64,000 bases of DNA. It comes from Phoronis australis. Taxonomy: Eukaryota; Phoronida; Phoronidae. Under the pieces are notes generated by a model. It made no database searches. It was not told the origin of the DNA and saw only the letters and a program-made list of their open reading frames with translations. Below are positions 24,416-38,000 of the stretch, piece by piece (position 1 is the first letter of the stretch; each line of letters begins with the position of its first letter). Location of the stretch: assembly GCA_002633005.1 (NCBI GenBank), contig NMRA01000289.1, forward strand, positions 274,382-338,381. Direction: 5' to 3'. Position numbers and translations under genes: made by a program.

Positions 24416-26035
24416 GGTTATCATGGAGACAGATTTAAGTTGAGGTTGTGCAGATGTAACATGACTACCCTACGTTTCTAATGATGTCAAAGTTCAATGA
24501 TGTGACTGACATCGTGGAAAGGTGTTCCCAACTGACATTGTTTAACTCAGTCTAACTGAAATGAGTGAAGTAGTAAAACCGTGACGTCACGTAATGAGAA
24601 AAGACTATGTTTTATTGTGTTTGGCTAGGAGAAGGAGGCTTGACAGAGGTCTCTTTTCAATGGGGATCAATCCTACTCATGCACAACTGGTGTAACTATC
24701 ATGTTGGAACAATTATTTGTTTCAATGCCTAGTCTTGTTTTACATTGCATTTGACAGTTCAGTTTCTGAAATGGCGAGTTAAAATGCCTCTAATTTTCCA
24801 ATGAAGTCTTTCGTACTTGTTCATATACAAACTTCAATTATAGCAAAAATATCGAGTAACATCAATAATTGAGTGTGGGCGGAGATACCCGTTTTATGCT
24901 GAAGCCATTGTTTTAAACGTCCCTTCACTAAATCCTTTTGCTGTTAAGTTCGCAGATGCACAAATATGAAACAGTTACGAGGGGGAAATTTGAGGCAACG
25001 ATAATACCTGAGGTGTTTCGGATGGTCTAACATTTCACTAAATATTAGGGATGGTTTGAAACTTCATTAAATATTACGGATGGTCTCAAATTTACTTTAT
25101 CTCAGTTTGAAGTTGCAGATTTTTCACGCTTCTTAAATGAATCTATTTCACAATAAAATAATGACTTTATAACCCTAGGATTACACGAATGCATTGAATA
25201 AAGCAGTAACCTATGTAATCCTAACTCTCAGACAACTTTAAAGTCAACATTTCGCCACAAAGCCTCCCCACCGCCAATTTCTCTTTTGTGGCCTCACTTC
25301 ACCCAGTTATTACTTATTGTGGAAAATGTCGGTTAGCACTTGTCTAGGTTGGCCTATTAGACATACGTGTAGTTGACGTTGATCAGTTTCATTCTTTGTA
25401 CAACAATTTTATCATATTTGCCAGCATTTCAGTATGATCAATTGTCCGAAAATAATTATTGATATCACGTGGTATAGATGGTAAACAATATTGTCAATTA
25501 GTCTGTATGCGTCATATGATAATTGGCATTATCGACCTCTTTCATGGACGTTGGTGAAATCGAAGATATGTTACGCTTCCCCAAACTGACATGCAAGAGT
25601 TCATGTTGTTTCACTGGTATTCAATAGTTTTCAACACAAATCAGACGTGGGGTTATTGATCAAGAATGCGGTGCTACATAATGATGAAAGTGTACAAAAA
25701 GTGTGCAATGATGTGAATAAAGTTTCGATACCTAGATACTGATTTCAATCGACACGGATCTGTTGTTAACATTTGAGACCTCTTGTTCGGGAAGTTTACA
25801 TTTTTGACGAAATAACACGAGAAGGATTTAAATAATTTCATCATGAATAATGATGACAGCCAACAGCTAATGAAGAAAAATTTGTAGACCAATAGCAGTG
25901 TTTCGGTTAATGATTTTTCAAACAGCGATCAATAAAGATAAAGTGGTAATGTTTGTTAGTGTATCATGTCAGGTATGAATATGCACGAACAATAAGTAAA
26001 ATTCAATAGTCGATTGCATGGACTAATTATCCCAA
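24416..26035. other. gene B 3' flank and intergenic to gene C
   Basis: AATAAA motifs near 25154 and 25198 are candidate, rather distant, polyadenylation signals for gene B. About 25010-25090 holds three imperfect ~38-nt tandem units (GGATGGTyT-AAa-TTCA--AAATATTA). No gene is seen. Confidence 0.5.
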
Positions 26036-26042
26036 TATAAGC
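26036..26042 (+). promoter_or_regulatory. TATA-like box of gene C
   Basis: TATAAGC about 58 nt upstream of the gene C ATG. This is weaker than the gene B box and close to the start codon, so the 5' UTR would be under 30 nt if it is used. Confidence 0.35.
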
Positions 26043-26093
26043 AAACCAAATTAGTTAATTCGTCATTCCACACCTGCTCACCTGCGACGAGGG

Positions 26094-29000
26094 ATGGGTT
26101 GTTATAAACTTTTCTTGGTTCTCTTGACCGTAGTTCACTACTCTGCTGGAAATGCTTACACCCAACATGAGAAATGTTCCCAAGACGTAGCCATCACAAC
26201 GGGTGCCATCTCTAAACACCAAGTGACAAACATACAGATGTGTAAGAAATTGTGCAATGACAAGGCTGAGTGCGCTGGCTTTAATTATGAAGTTCGCAGG
26301 AAGGCAAAGTGCGTACTGAACTCGGAAGTGGCCGGCAACGGTGGAACGCGACTATCTTACAAACCGTCTTACACTTACGTAGAGAAGGTATTCATCAGTC
26401 GTATTACATCGATAGCTTTTTCAGGGAATGAATCCCTAATTAAATAGAAAATTGTTCTTTTTCGTAAACCCTTGTTTTTGTCAAAAAGTGATTTCAGTAA
26501 ACGCCACTTTCCGTTATTAAATTGGTCTCAAGTCGTTCCTTAGTTTGGGTTTGATTTCATGCTTGGAAAGAATTGACAGTTCGAACTCACAAAATTTCAC
26601 GTCACGGCGAGGTCTAAAATGTTCAGTTCTTCCCGAGCCCAGACATCACTGCTAAACTGGGCGAACAACAAGACAAAACCATTTATATTACGGGAAGTGG
26701 CCAACGTCAAAACTTGTTTTCGACAAAAATCAATGGCATAATGTCGCTGATACAGTAACTGTGACTACCAAAGACCATCGCTATTACAACAATTAATTTT
26801 TGTATATTTTTCAAAAGTTCAGACGAAGAAGTGGAATTTGAACATTTCCCAAAAATACTATTGTAAGACTGAAAACCCAAAAACGTATGCGATAAACATT
26901 ATTTTACAGGTGAAAGAAAATGCTACGACGTTCGAGACAACATCCTGCAAAAACTTTTCAGGTAAGCAAGTGTTCACTTGCGATAGGCAAAAACTGACGT
27001 ATTCTAAGTATAGATACAGACATGTAAGTAGCCATACGTATTCATATAGATACACAAGTACATGATACACGGGTCTGAGTTTTGCGCAGTGGACAGCAGA
27101 TTATTTGGTGTAAATTATAAAATGACGGAAAATTCAGCAAAAAGAACTTAAAGACAATAGACAGACAGACAGACAGAGAGACAGACAGACAGACTCGTCA
27201 ACACGAAATTATACGTTTAATTCGCTCGGTGTTTATAAGAATAGTTTTGATTTGTTTCAAAACAACAAATAAAATATCGTTTAGAATTAAACTGGCATGT
27301 GATTGTGGTCAGTTGCTCTTCACAAAGATGAGAAATGATGTGTAGGCTTGAGAATACCTAGCAAGTCGCTATGTCTTGTTACGACCGCTCGGTTTTTGCT
27401 GCCATGATATTATGGCCGTCAGTAAATTTAAAGCAATGTATTTCAACCAATTTCAATTCAAACTAAAAAAAGAACGCTGTGTCGTTGATTTGAACGACCA
27501 AGTTCGCACGCGAAGAAAGTTATTTTTTAAACCTGAAAATCGTTTGTGCTGGCTTAAAGTAAAACTTAGGAGCAACTTTGCAAAATAATATATAATCTAA
27601 TAAATCGTTGCAAAGTGGTTGGTGTTGACGAGTATTCAAATTGGCCCTAAATATTTAATGAAAAGTATTTGAAAATGTAACAGATAGCCGACTGCACCCA
27701 TAACTGAATCATAAGCCCATTTGACAATATGCAAAACAAGACTTTAATAGAATACACGTGCTGTCGGATACAGGCGCATGGAACTAAATACGCTCTTATA
27801 AATAAGCTGTTTCCAATTTCCCAATTTGAAAAATTCAGTCCAGACATCACCGCAGACTCTCGTGCCATTCACGGCCTCTTTCGTTTGATGCAAACTGTTA
27901 CACTGGAATTCGGTTAATGTTATCATAAAGAAGTTTTTTTATCTGAAGCATTTAATAATAGATTTTGAAATTAAAGTGTCTGGCCACGAGGATATTACTT
28001 TGCTTATCATGAGACATAGAACTAACAAATATTACATGGAAAACCTGAATTCCTAAAAAAACTAGTGTTTACAATCGGAAATTGGGTTATAGAAATAAAG
28101 CATGAGACGTCAATTTCCTAGAATTGTTCGCATACATGATAGTTCGGAAGTTGACTTTACCAAGTCCAAGAATTCTACCCAGGGCTAGGTTTTATGACCT
28201 ATTTTTGAACAATACTCTCTTGTTCATAGTTTTGAGAGCAGTTGCCAAAGCTGGACGCGTTCAGTAAGGCTAGTTACTCCCAAGTGGATTAAAAACTACC
28301 AAAATCACTTCTGCTCGCCCTTTTTCGCAGTATTCCGATTTTATTCTCCTAAGTTCTGGAACAGATTTTATTGAAACAGCACTTTCACCTGTTCAAAGTT
28401 GGAAAGGGTAACTGCAGACGAAAAAAATACCTCCCTCAACATATGAGACTAGCAAATCTTTAAAATATATTTTTAACGCGTTCAGTATGGCGAGGCACTT
28501 GTTGCAAGAAATCGTGGCTTATGGAATGAAATTCTGGGCCTCCCTACAATCTGCAGGTGTCAGTGGGCGATACCCTGCTGATGACAGTTGGCATCAGATA
28601 ACAGAAATATAAAAATCAAGATTGAAAAGAAAACAATGGTCAACAACTAATGCTGGATTTAATCTCTGGAGCCTCCGGCCGAGTCATTTTCGTTAGAGTA
28701 ATACCTGGTTTAAAAAATACAAAGAATTCTAAGAATAGTGTTTATCTTGAAAATCGCTGTTTAGAAAATCATTATTTTTGAAGTGAGGTTTGTTTCAGCT
28801 GTGTAGATCAGTGTGTTGGGAGTTTGATTGTAATGTGTACGTGTAAGTTTAAAGTATTAGTATCATGTCCGGTTGTTGTTTGGGCGTTGATTATTAGTAA
28901 TTTTATGGTGCTCAAGATACTGTAAAAACGTTTTCTGAGATTTTTTGAGGAAGGAGTTTAACTTGAAAACAGCAAGAGGCTGCCGCTGGAATGAACCAGA

Positions 29001-32000
29001 ATTTAATTTTCTAACATTGACAAATTCTAAGAATTTCTTGGATGGGGGTCTTAAACACACATATTATGAACCCCCGTTTCCCATAGATATGGGCATACCT
29101 TTAGAAATTGCATGTAGCATGAACTACAGATTTGAAGAAAAATCTGAAAACTCTAAAGGCGCTATCTCTGACCTTTAATTTTTGTTTACCAAGCATGAGA
29201 CAAAGTTACACTTACTGTGATCTTATTAAAATTCGTTGAAGTGAATATCTGACCCCAAATAGCAAATTTCACTGCTTGCAAACTGAATTACTAATTCATA
29301 ATAAAGTTTGTTTAGAATTTGATGTTTCGAAGAATTTTGATGTCGGCTTATGAGACGCCCTACTGGGAACAGTCACAACTCCGAAATAAATCAAATTAAA
29401 GACTCGGGTATACATTAATTATTAGATTTCTACATGTAAAAACACACGGAACTTCTATTAGTAGACGCTGTGGTGTACATACAATGCCCGGGTATTATTA
29501 CAGTTTGCTCGGCTTTCCTGATAATGCTACATGTAAATTGGGCTTAAAAGCATGTCCTGTGAATACTGAAATATGAGTACTTTCATGCATTTTTTAAAAC
29601 AATACGAAGTACGAATGTCAATTAATTGTCAGTCACGAAACATTCACAAAATCCATGTCCTGATCGCATCATTTCGCAACGCGATAGAAAAGTTTATTCG
29701 TTGCGCTTCAACTTCACCCACATTACCCGACCGGAACCTCGCGCACAGACGGGTGGAAACTACATGTACATGTAGCAGGCCACATTGTCTCTGCCAGTTT
29801 TCAGCAAGTCAGAGACCCACCCAGTATTGAACCATAGGAGTCGTGAACCTACGGGGTAGTTGACCTTCGGAGTAGCGACATGTAACTGCGCAACGTTTTC
29901 CAAATGCGCCTAAAGGGAACGGTGGTATCGGTAAGAAAGTGGTTGTGATAAGAGATATAGAGTTATTTTGAAATTTAGGACGACTAGGGAGCGTCATACA
30001 GAGTTTGCAATGTAGTCGAATTTGTCTGTGCCCGCAATTACTTCTCCGTACCTAGGTCGCAAGTTTATATAGTCGAGAATGACTATTCTTTCTCGCGTGA
30101 TTTTGTGTGCTCTCGCCAAACTAACAAGAATCTCGCGCTACAGAACGCACCTCGGGTTACATTTGTATTTCGAGTATAAAGAACTCGTAATTTTTCATAT
30201 AAAATAACTAGATTATTTGCCTAAAAGCCTTCAGAAAAAAATCACAAAAGCATACAGCTTAGAAAATACTTGTGTACAAGACAAATCCATGCGCCTGTAG
30301 TTGACACTTGGGCGCATGCTGCTGTGTGCCAATTATTTGGATAAAAACGCGCACTTTTTTGGATAGGAGCAGCGCACACTTAAAGCAGGCTCTCTACTGG
30401 TATCGCCGCGTTTTGAGAAGAACCCCGTGCATATCTACAAAGTCAAGACCACAAGGCCTGTGTGATCATGATACACTGTATTTCCCATATTTTTCTATCC
30501 AGCTGGTATATCAAAGGCAACTAAGGCAAAAGTTAAATTGTTAAAATCAGATTCGCATTTACATGTACTTGCTGGTGTTGATTAACTGTTCTTACGATAA
30601 CATCTTACTATGGTGACTTTCAGTCAGCTTTTGTTAATGAAACGCTTCAGACATCTAAACTGTATGACACATTAATTCAAATATTTAAACTATGTAAAAA
30701 GTTATTTCTACGCTCCATTAAAGTCGCTATAAACCTGCCTTTCAACACAAAGTCCATGATTGAGACTGTTTTCATTATTACTTGAGACAAAGTTCTACAA
30801 TTTGGCGGCGCGAATAATTTTAATAGACCAGCATGATATCTAGGAGCCAGGAAGTGTCAATTCTTTGCAATACCAAAAAATACGTTTCTTCTTTTTGTCG
30901 AACAATATGAGATATAGCGGAAATTGATGTAAATGCAAATTTTGTTTATTCGACGGAACGCGAGCTTTAAATGTTTTTTTAATCTTGGCAATGGATTTAA
31001 AAGAATTTTTCAAAATTTTCGACAGCAAAGACTTTTTAAAAATTCATGACGTATTTTACTAGAATAACCGAGTGAGTTGTGTGTTTCTTTATTAGTATGC
31101 AGACCAATATGGAAGTTTGATAATTACGAACTTGTGGTCAACCGACGCGACACCTATGGTTGGTGGGGTAGAGACTGCTGGCCCCAAGCGACAGACGAAT
31201 ACTGGTATGAAATGACACATTACGACAACAGAAACCACCTCTATGAGTACACCAGTCTGGGAAACTTCAAAAGTGATTATTACACTGAGTAAGTATTCCG
31301 CATTCAACCATCAAATCAAATCAAATATTTACTTGGCGGAATTCTTTAAATTCCGACAAGTATGTTGTTCTGCCATCAAGTTTGTTTTTGGTTGGGAAAT
31401 TCTTCGAATTCCGACAAGTATGTTGTTCTGCCATTTAGTTTATTCTGGGAATTCCGACAAGTATGTTGGTCTGACGTCATGTTTTTTTGTTTGTTCGTTC
31501 TCTACAGGTCGCAATTTTCGTCCGATCATCAAGAAATTTACACATAACACGTAGATTCGGAAGTCCTAGAAGTCTAATGTTTTTAGTTATGATCGGATTC
31601 AAAATGGCGGAGATGGCGGCCATTTTGTTTCCGGTTTCATCTCTTTGTTTGTTCGCTCACTACAGGTTACAATTTTCCTCCGATTCGCACGAAATTTGCA
31701 CACGATGTGTAGATCAGGAAGGCCTGGAAGCCTACTGTTTTTAGTCATGATAGGATTCAAAATGGCGGACGTGGTGGCCGTGCTGTTTCAGGTTTCAGGT
31801 TCAAATGCTCGTAGAGGCCACATTTTTGACGTACAAGGCTGAAAGTTGGTACGATTATTATAGAACACATGTACTACAACTGTGCCGAAAGATGTTGACT
31901 TCCAATCAAAGATGGCGGAAATATTGACAATGGCGTATGCGCACCTCGATATCTGGGCAAAACGTTTTCTCCTGTAGATGGCGCATTGGTGAACCAATCA

Positions 32001-35000
32001 TTTTCAAACTGGTCTCGCGTTTGTTGCTTTTGATCAGCTTTTACAAAATTTTGTTAAACCGGAAGTCACTTTCAAGATAGCGGTTCTGGCGCATTTTCAC
32101 CCATTTTCAATCGTTTTGCGGTCGCCTTTTTAACGGGATGAGCAAATGGCGTGAATTTCTGCACGTGGATTCCTTGATGTATGCTCTTTCAAAGTTCTGC
32201 GATAACGTTTTTCTCAGACTTCGTTTTCGAGTTATTTGACTTTGAATTTCAAAAAAACCGCAAAATTTCAATTTTTTGAAAAAATTATGGAATGTTGCAA
32301 AACTATCAATTTAAATAGAGTTTTGGACGGGATTTCAGGAGATATTTTCCATTTATTGCTACGACTTGTACTTTTTGAATTATTCGAGATTTTCTGATAG
32401 TGCTGTTCCTTTGTTGACACCTCTTGCTGCACTGATGTTGGTTTAGCTTCTGTTGAACAAGACCATGAAGACATTGCTCATAGAGGCCGCATTTTTTGAT
32501 GTGCAGGGCTGAAAATTGGTACGATTATTATAGTACACGAGCACTATGAGTGTGCCGTAAATCTTTAACTTCCGGTCAAGGATTGCGGAAACATCGGCAA
32601 TGGAGCATGATCACCTCGATAACTGCACGAAAACGTGTTCTCCTGTATAGGGCGCATTGGCGAAGCAATCATTTTCAAACTGGTCAGGTGTTTGTTGCTT
32701 TTGATCAGCTTTTATAAAATTTTGTTAAACCGGAAGTCACTTTCAAGATGGCGGCTCTGGCGCATTTTCACCCATTTTCGATCGTTCTGTGGTCTCATTT
32801 TGAGCAGGAAGAACAAATGAGGTGAATTTTTGCATGTGGATTCCTCGAATTATGCTCTTTCAAAAGTTTGAGATAACGTTTCTCTCGGACTGACCGTTTT
32901 GAGTTATTTGACTTTGAATTTCGAAAAAAACCAAAATTTCAATTTTTTCAAAAAATTTACGGAATTGTGCGTTACTATCAATTGAGAAAAAGTTTTGAAC
33001 GGGCTTTCAGATGATGTTTCCAGTTTTCGCTTGGACGCCTCCTTTTCGAATTATTCGAGATTTTCTGATTTCACTGTTCCTTTGTTGAGCGCTCTTGCTG
33101 CATTGATGTTGTTTTAGCTTCTATTGAACAAGCCTGCAGCCTATTTCTCAATAATTTCTTCGCTAGTCACATGAATGTTATCGTGATTTTCATAATCTCC
33201 GCCTTCATCGTCATCGTCATCGTCGTTTTCCTCCTCCCCATTGTCGTTTTTTCGCTTATTCGCCAAGTGTCGCTTCTCTGAGTGCTCTCGTTTTACTTTT
33301 TGAGCCAACTCCCTTTGGTTTGGCTCTGGTGGGCTGAGTTCACAGTCCTAAGAGTCCCCCTAGAGTGATTGCGTACCTTGCTTGTAGTACATAGCGAGAC
33401 ATTTGGCGTTTTCGCAAGATTCTACGGTCTACAGTACGCACGCCTGCATGCGGTCACAGACGTTGACAAGACTAATCTCATTGGCCGCAAACATTATTGC
33501 GTCGTGGACCGTTGCGACACCTAGCGGGTGTGTTTGCGTCGACGAAGTACGCCATACGTCGATTACCATAGCCGATAAGTTTCTCAAATTCAAAATTGTG
33601 AAGTGTCTTTGTTTAAAATATAGACAAAAATATGAGCAGTTTATTGGAAAAATACACAGTAGTAAATCAAGAAACAATTTGGGCAGCAATGGTTTGGGCC
33701 GGATATAGCTTTCAGCCCACCTAATATGCTAGGTAGTAATGTTAATTATAAACAATTAATTATTAAAACTTTTAACACGCAAACTTTGTTTTAAAATAAA
33801 ATTGAAAAACAACAGACTCTCCTACCCTAACCATGATTGTCCAAAACCTGCCTTATATTCTATCCAAATACGGGTCCAGAACTTTGTTTCGAAAATGCAC
33901 ACCATTCGACATTTTACATTCAAGCAAGGGGTTTGTTCCCAGTTACATGAAACAGTCCCAAATAGAGACTCATCAGGGGAAGATCCAGGAATTTTAAAAG
34001 GGGTCTAGGATCAGATATTTTAAAAAGGGTTATCCAAGTCAACAATTTTAAAATTTTAGATTTGATATCATTAAAATCAAGGGAAAATGGAGTGTCCGCA
34101 CCCCGTTGATCCCCCGGATCCGCTTGTACTCAACTGCAGTTGCTATATTCAGCCTACATCGGCAGATACAAATGGCCAACTTTAAAGTAAATAACATAAG
34201 GACGCTTTATTTCCTGACTTGTCAAAACAAAAAATCTAAATAAACGACATCGCCACTGAGTGTAAGGGGGTTTCCTAGGTAATACACATACTACAGAGGT
34301 AATACATATACTACCGAAGTACATGTACATGTACATGTAACTACCGATGTAGGGCTCAATATGCCTTTAACAGAACACTTATCAAGCAGGTTATCAAACT
34401 GTACAATTAATATTTATCATGCAATGAAGTCCATACCATGATAGGAAATAAAATTGTGCACCTCGAACTGCAGTCAAAATTGCCCAAAGAGCGATGCATC
34501 TCCGCCATATATCTCTGTGTCATGTTTTGTTAAACACTGTTAAGCCATCTTGACACTAATTTTGGACAAGTACCATTTTGTTGAAAACGAGAAGGCACTT
34601 AAATTCGTCTAAAAATGAAGTGATGCTGACATATACCAGCCATACATTTAAATAGTGTGGAGTTTCATCATAATCTGACAAGTCGCTTAGAAGAATAATT
34701 GACAGACAACGAAAATATTGTGGATGCAGAACAAATGCTGCAGTGGTGTCCAAATTATAATCACATAAGTGAACTTAAATTGTGTATACAATAGCCAGTG
34801 CTAGTCAATGATTTGTAAACTGGAGGAACACAATGCACCCACCATTGCACTTTAAAAAATGTTTTAGGGGCGTTCATTACTATCATATGATATAGGTTAT
34901 TGACCAACGACAGCCAGGATTTTGACTGTATCATGGGATCACAAGAATTAATTGAAACAAGTAATAGCGAATAAATAAAAAACAATAAATAAATAATGAA

Positions 35001-38000
35001 ATATATGAATAACAATAAACAAATAAATAATAATAAACGAATACTTAAGTATAGATAAAACCAATATATGATAGTATAACCCTAATAAGAATAGTAAATA
35101 AAGAGTAGTCTGTGGTAAATAATGTTGTCTTTTAGATATGAGTGTATTAATATTGCAGAATGAAATGAAAGAAAGTAGATAGAAGCATCAATGGACATGG
35201 AACAAACCAAACAGTAGTTCCCAAAATCATGCAAACCATTAAGTTCAAATCGCCCAGCCCATCACCGGTTGACAGGCAACAGGTTCACGCAAAAACATCC
35301 TTTGTTTCAATCGTGAGCATCATCTATCTTAATCATTGGGGAAGCGCAAAAAGCATTAGTCACAAATTTCCAACTGTTACTGCAACCGTAGGCAGTGCAA
35401 AAAAAGCATCGTTGCTTTTTTACCGACCAGAGTCGTCAGATCTTGCCAGATTTATTTATTGCACACACGCCCGCTAGACTACGGTCCATGAAACAACAAT
35501 GTCCGCCAGTGACTGTCCAGTGGAATTTTGCAAGGAGACTTGTCTCCCTCTCTACGGTGTCTGATGCCTTGATAGCCTCGTTTCCGTCGCCAGCGCGTGA
35601 AAGGCGAGACAAGTTTCTTACCACAGACTATGTTCCTGATTGTATCGACTTCCTTACTTGGAAAATTAAGTTACGTGAGCCGACCTGCCTGATACGTGTC
35701 GTTAATTTTCACCATGCATAATGCCATCATGTGGTTCGGCACATGAGAGCGCTGATAAGAAACGTAGCGTTACTTTCTCATTTAAAAAAAGTTGTTACGT
35801 CAAAACATAAAACGCCGTTTGTTTGTTATTTCATTGTGATTCCGTAAGTAATGCATTATTCTAAGTTTCCAATAAGCAATGTAATACGAAGACAATTAAG
35901 TGTGCAGTCTGTAGGACGAGTTTTGAATCATTTAGCACTATAGCGCAGCAAGCAGAGTGGATTAGGTTATAAAGGAGTTACCATCACAAGACGGACATCA
36001 AGATGAATTATGCGGTGTCCTCGAGGTACCAGCCGTCGTTGCTACGTTTTTGACGTCATTTTTATTATCAATCATGAGCCAGAGTAAATAGTAGCCGTCT
36101 AGTCTCTTGGTTACTAATCTAATTGCCTTGGTGTCAGTCACCACAAGAGGGTGTTTTGAAGGAACTTAGACTAGTAACGACAGAAATGGACGAATGAATG
36201 CGAAACTCCCGCACGTGACCCATGCTTGGGACTCCGAAATTCCCCGAAACTGGCCGCGAGAGTTTGCACTGTGAATTTTCTTTTGTCCGCTCGAGTACGT
36301 TTTGATCAAGTGTTGTTATCAAATCAAGCCTGATTTTACTACTTCATTTTCATTTCGTTATTTTTGGTCATAATGGCATCCATTCTTCGAGGGAGATTCT
36401 TGAGGTATGGTTCCAGATAATCAGCGATTTCTCAGCAGAATTAGTCAACAGACACGCCAATTACACAGACCATTCTTTTCACGCACCCTGGCTGGATGAC
36501 AGGAATAGTCTGGTCTCTGATATCTTTTCAGCTTAGAGCCACCTTCATCAGCCTATCAAACTACACGTTAGAAGTTTTTCTGGAAGATATTTTTGGGTTT
36601 TAAAATCACGTTACAATATTTTAAGGAAAGAACTGACAAATGATTTGGTTTCTGAGTGTTTGCTCTACAATTATCAATAAAAAGATTGCGAACAGATGCG
36701 TTACCTTAAGTTTCGAAAAACTACTCGACATGTACTTATTTGCGTAGCTAAGTGTGTGTGTGTGTGTGTGTGTGCGTGTGTGCGTGTGTGCGTGTGTGCG
36801 TGTGTGTGCGTGTGTGTGTGTGTGCGTGTGTGTGCGTGGTGTGTGTATGTTTCAATATATTATTACCGTTTTGCATTGTTTTTTATGATAATTCATTTGC
36901 GCAAATCGTGAATAAAATTAAAAAATGAAACGTTTATCTTGTAAGAGAGTCCAATCCAATGCTTTGTGTTACAGACTGCGTACTTGCCAACTGTTCCGCT
37001 CTTGGTGGACAGTCCTATTTTTTGCTTTTCCGCAGTTCCACAACACTTAACATATTATCATCTACTATTGTGATTTCCCACGCGACGTAGCCATATTTAG
37101 CTGCTCGGTTAAAAAGAATCAAGTACGTTTCGTGCGTTTCTGGGGCACCCTCAATTTCCTGTTAACAAACGAAAACGCTGTTGAGTGTTTTTTGGCGTTT
37201 CGGCACCCGTAATCTCCCGCTCGACAAAGATCGCTGTTGGGAAGTTTTTGTGAGTTACGGGTAATATTTAACCCATGCGTTCTGGCATAGACCTAGATGT
37301 CCCACTTTTTATCCGGCATGAAAGCCCGCTCTTGAATCCAGTTGTCCCGTTTTTTTTTTCATTCTCGAATGTTAACAACTATGCAACATATGTTAAAAAT
37401 AACATTGTCTCTTTGTTGTGAATATTGTTATTTTCCAGACTGAGGCAACTTTCAAAGCCACACAATAGATGTATATCCGTTTTTATCTATATATGTCGCA
37501 TAGGTAGTTGAAGTAATTAATTCATAACATTTTTCTAAATGCCATTGCCTCTTGAATTTTTGCTGAAGAATATAGTTGTACCAAACGGCACCACAGGCAC
37601 GATTAATATATCAAGATGTATAATTTTGGATGAATGTCTGTCTTAAATCTTCTCAGCAACTGCGAGTGCTTGATTATGAGGACATGATACAAGGAAATTC
37701 TAAACTAAACTTAATGTTATGCGTCTAGATGGCTTTACGTTACGCCCATCAGCTAAGACACGAAAGTTTCCACGGCCGGCCTCCCGAATCGTCAAATCGC
37801 AAGCAGATGGCCCTCCGTTTTACAATGTTTGAGATCATTAGACCGCAAAATAATGGTCCAAAACTATAGATGAAATTGTTTCGAAGAAGTTTTCCGTAAC
37901 AACAGTTCTAAACTTACTTCGTTCGGACTCAACAAAAGTTCTACCCTAAGTCCTATGTTTCATAATAAGAAAGGACTAAGACCACAGTGCAAGTGGCTGA

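Noticed and set aside
35395-35721. 108-codon frame in gene C intron 3
   Set aside because: No domain, start not in good context, overlaps an opposite open frame; coding not supported.
36696-36911. Cys/Val-repeat protein
   Set aside because: Simple translation of the (TG)n microsatellite; the same applies to the frame at 20959-21195 over (AC)n.
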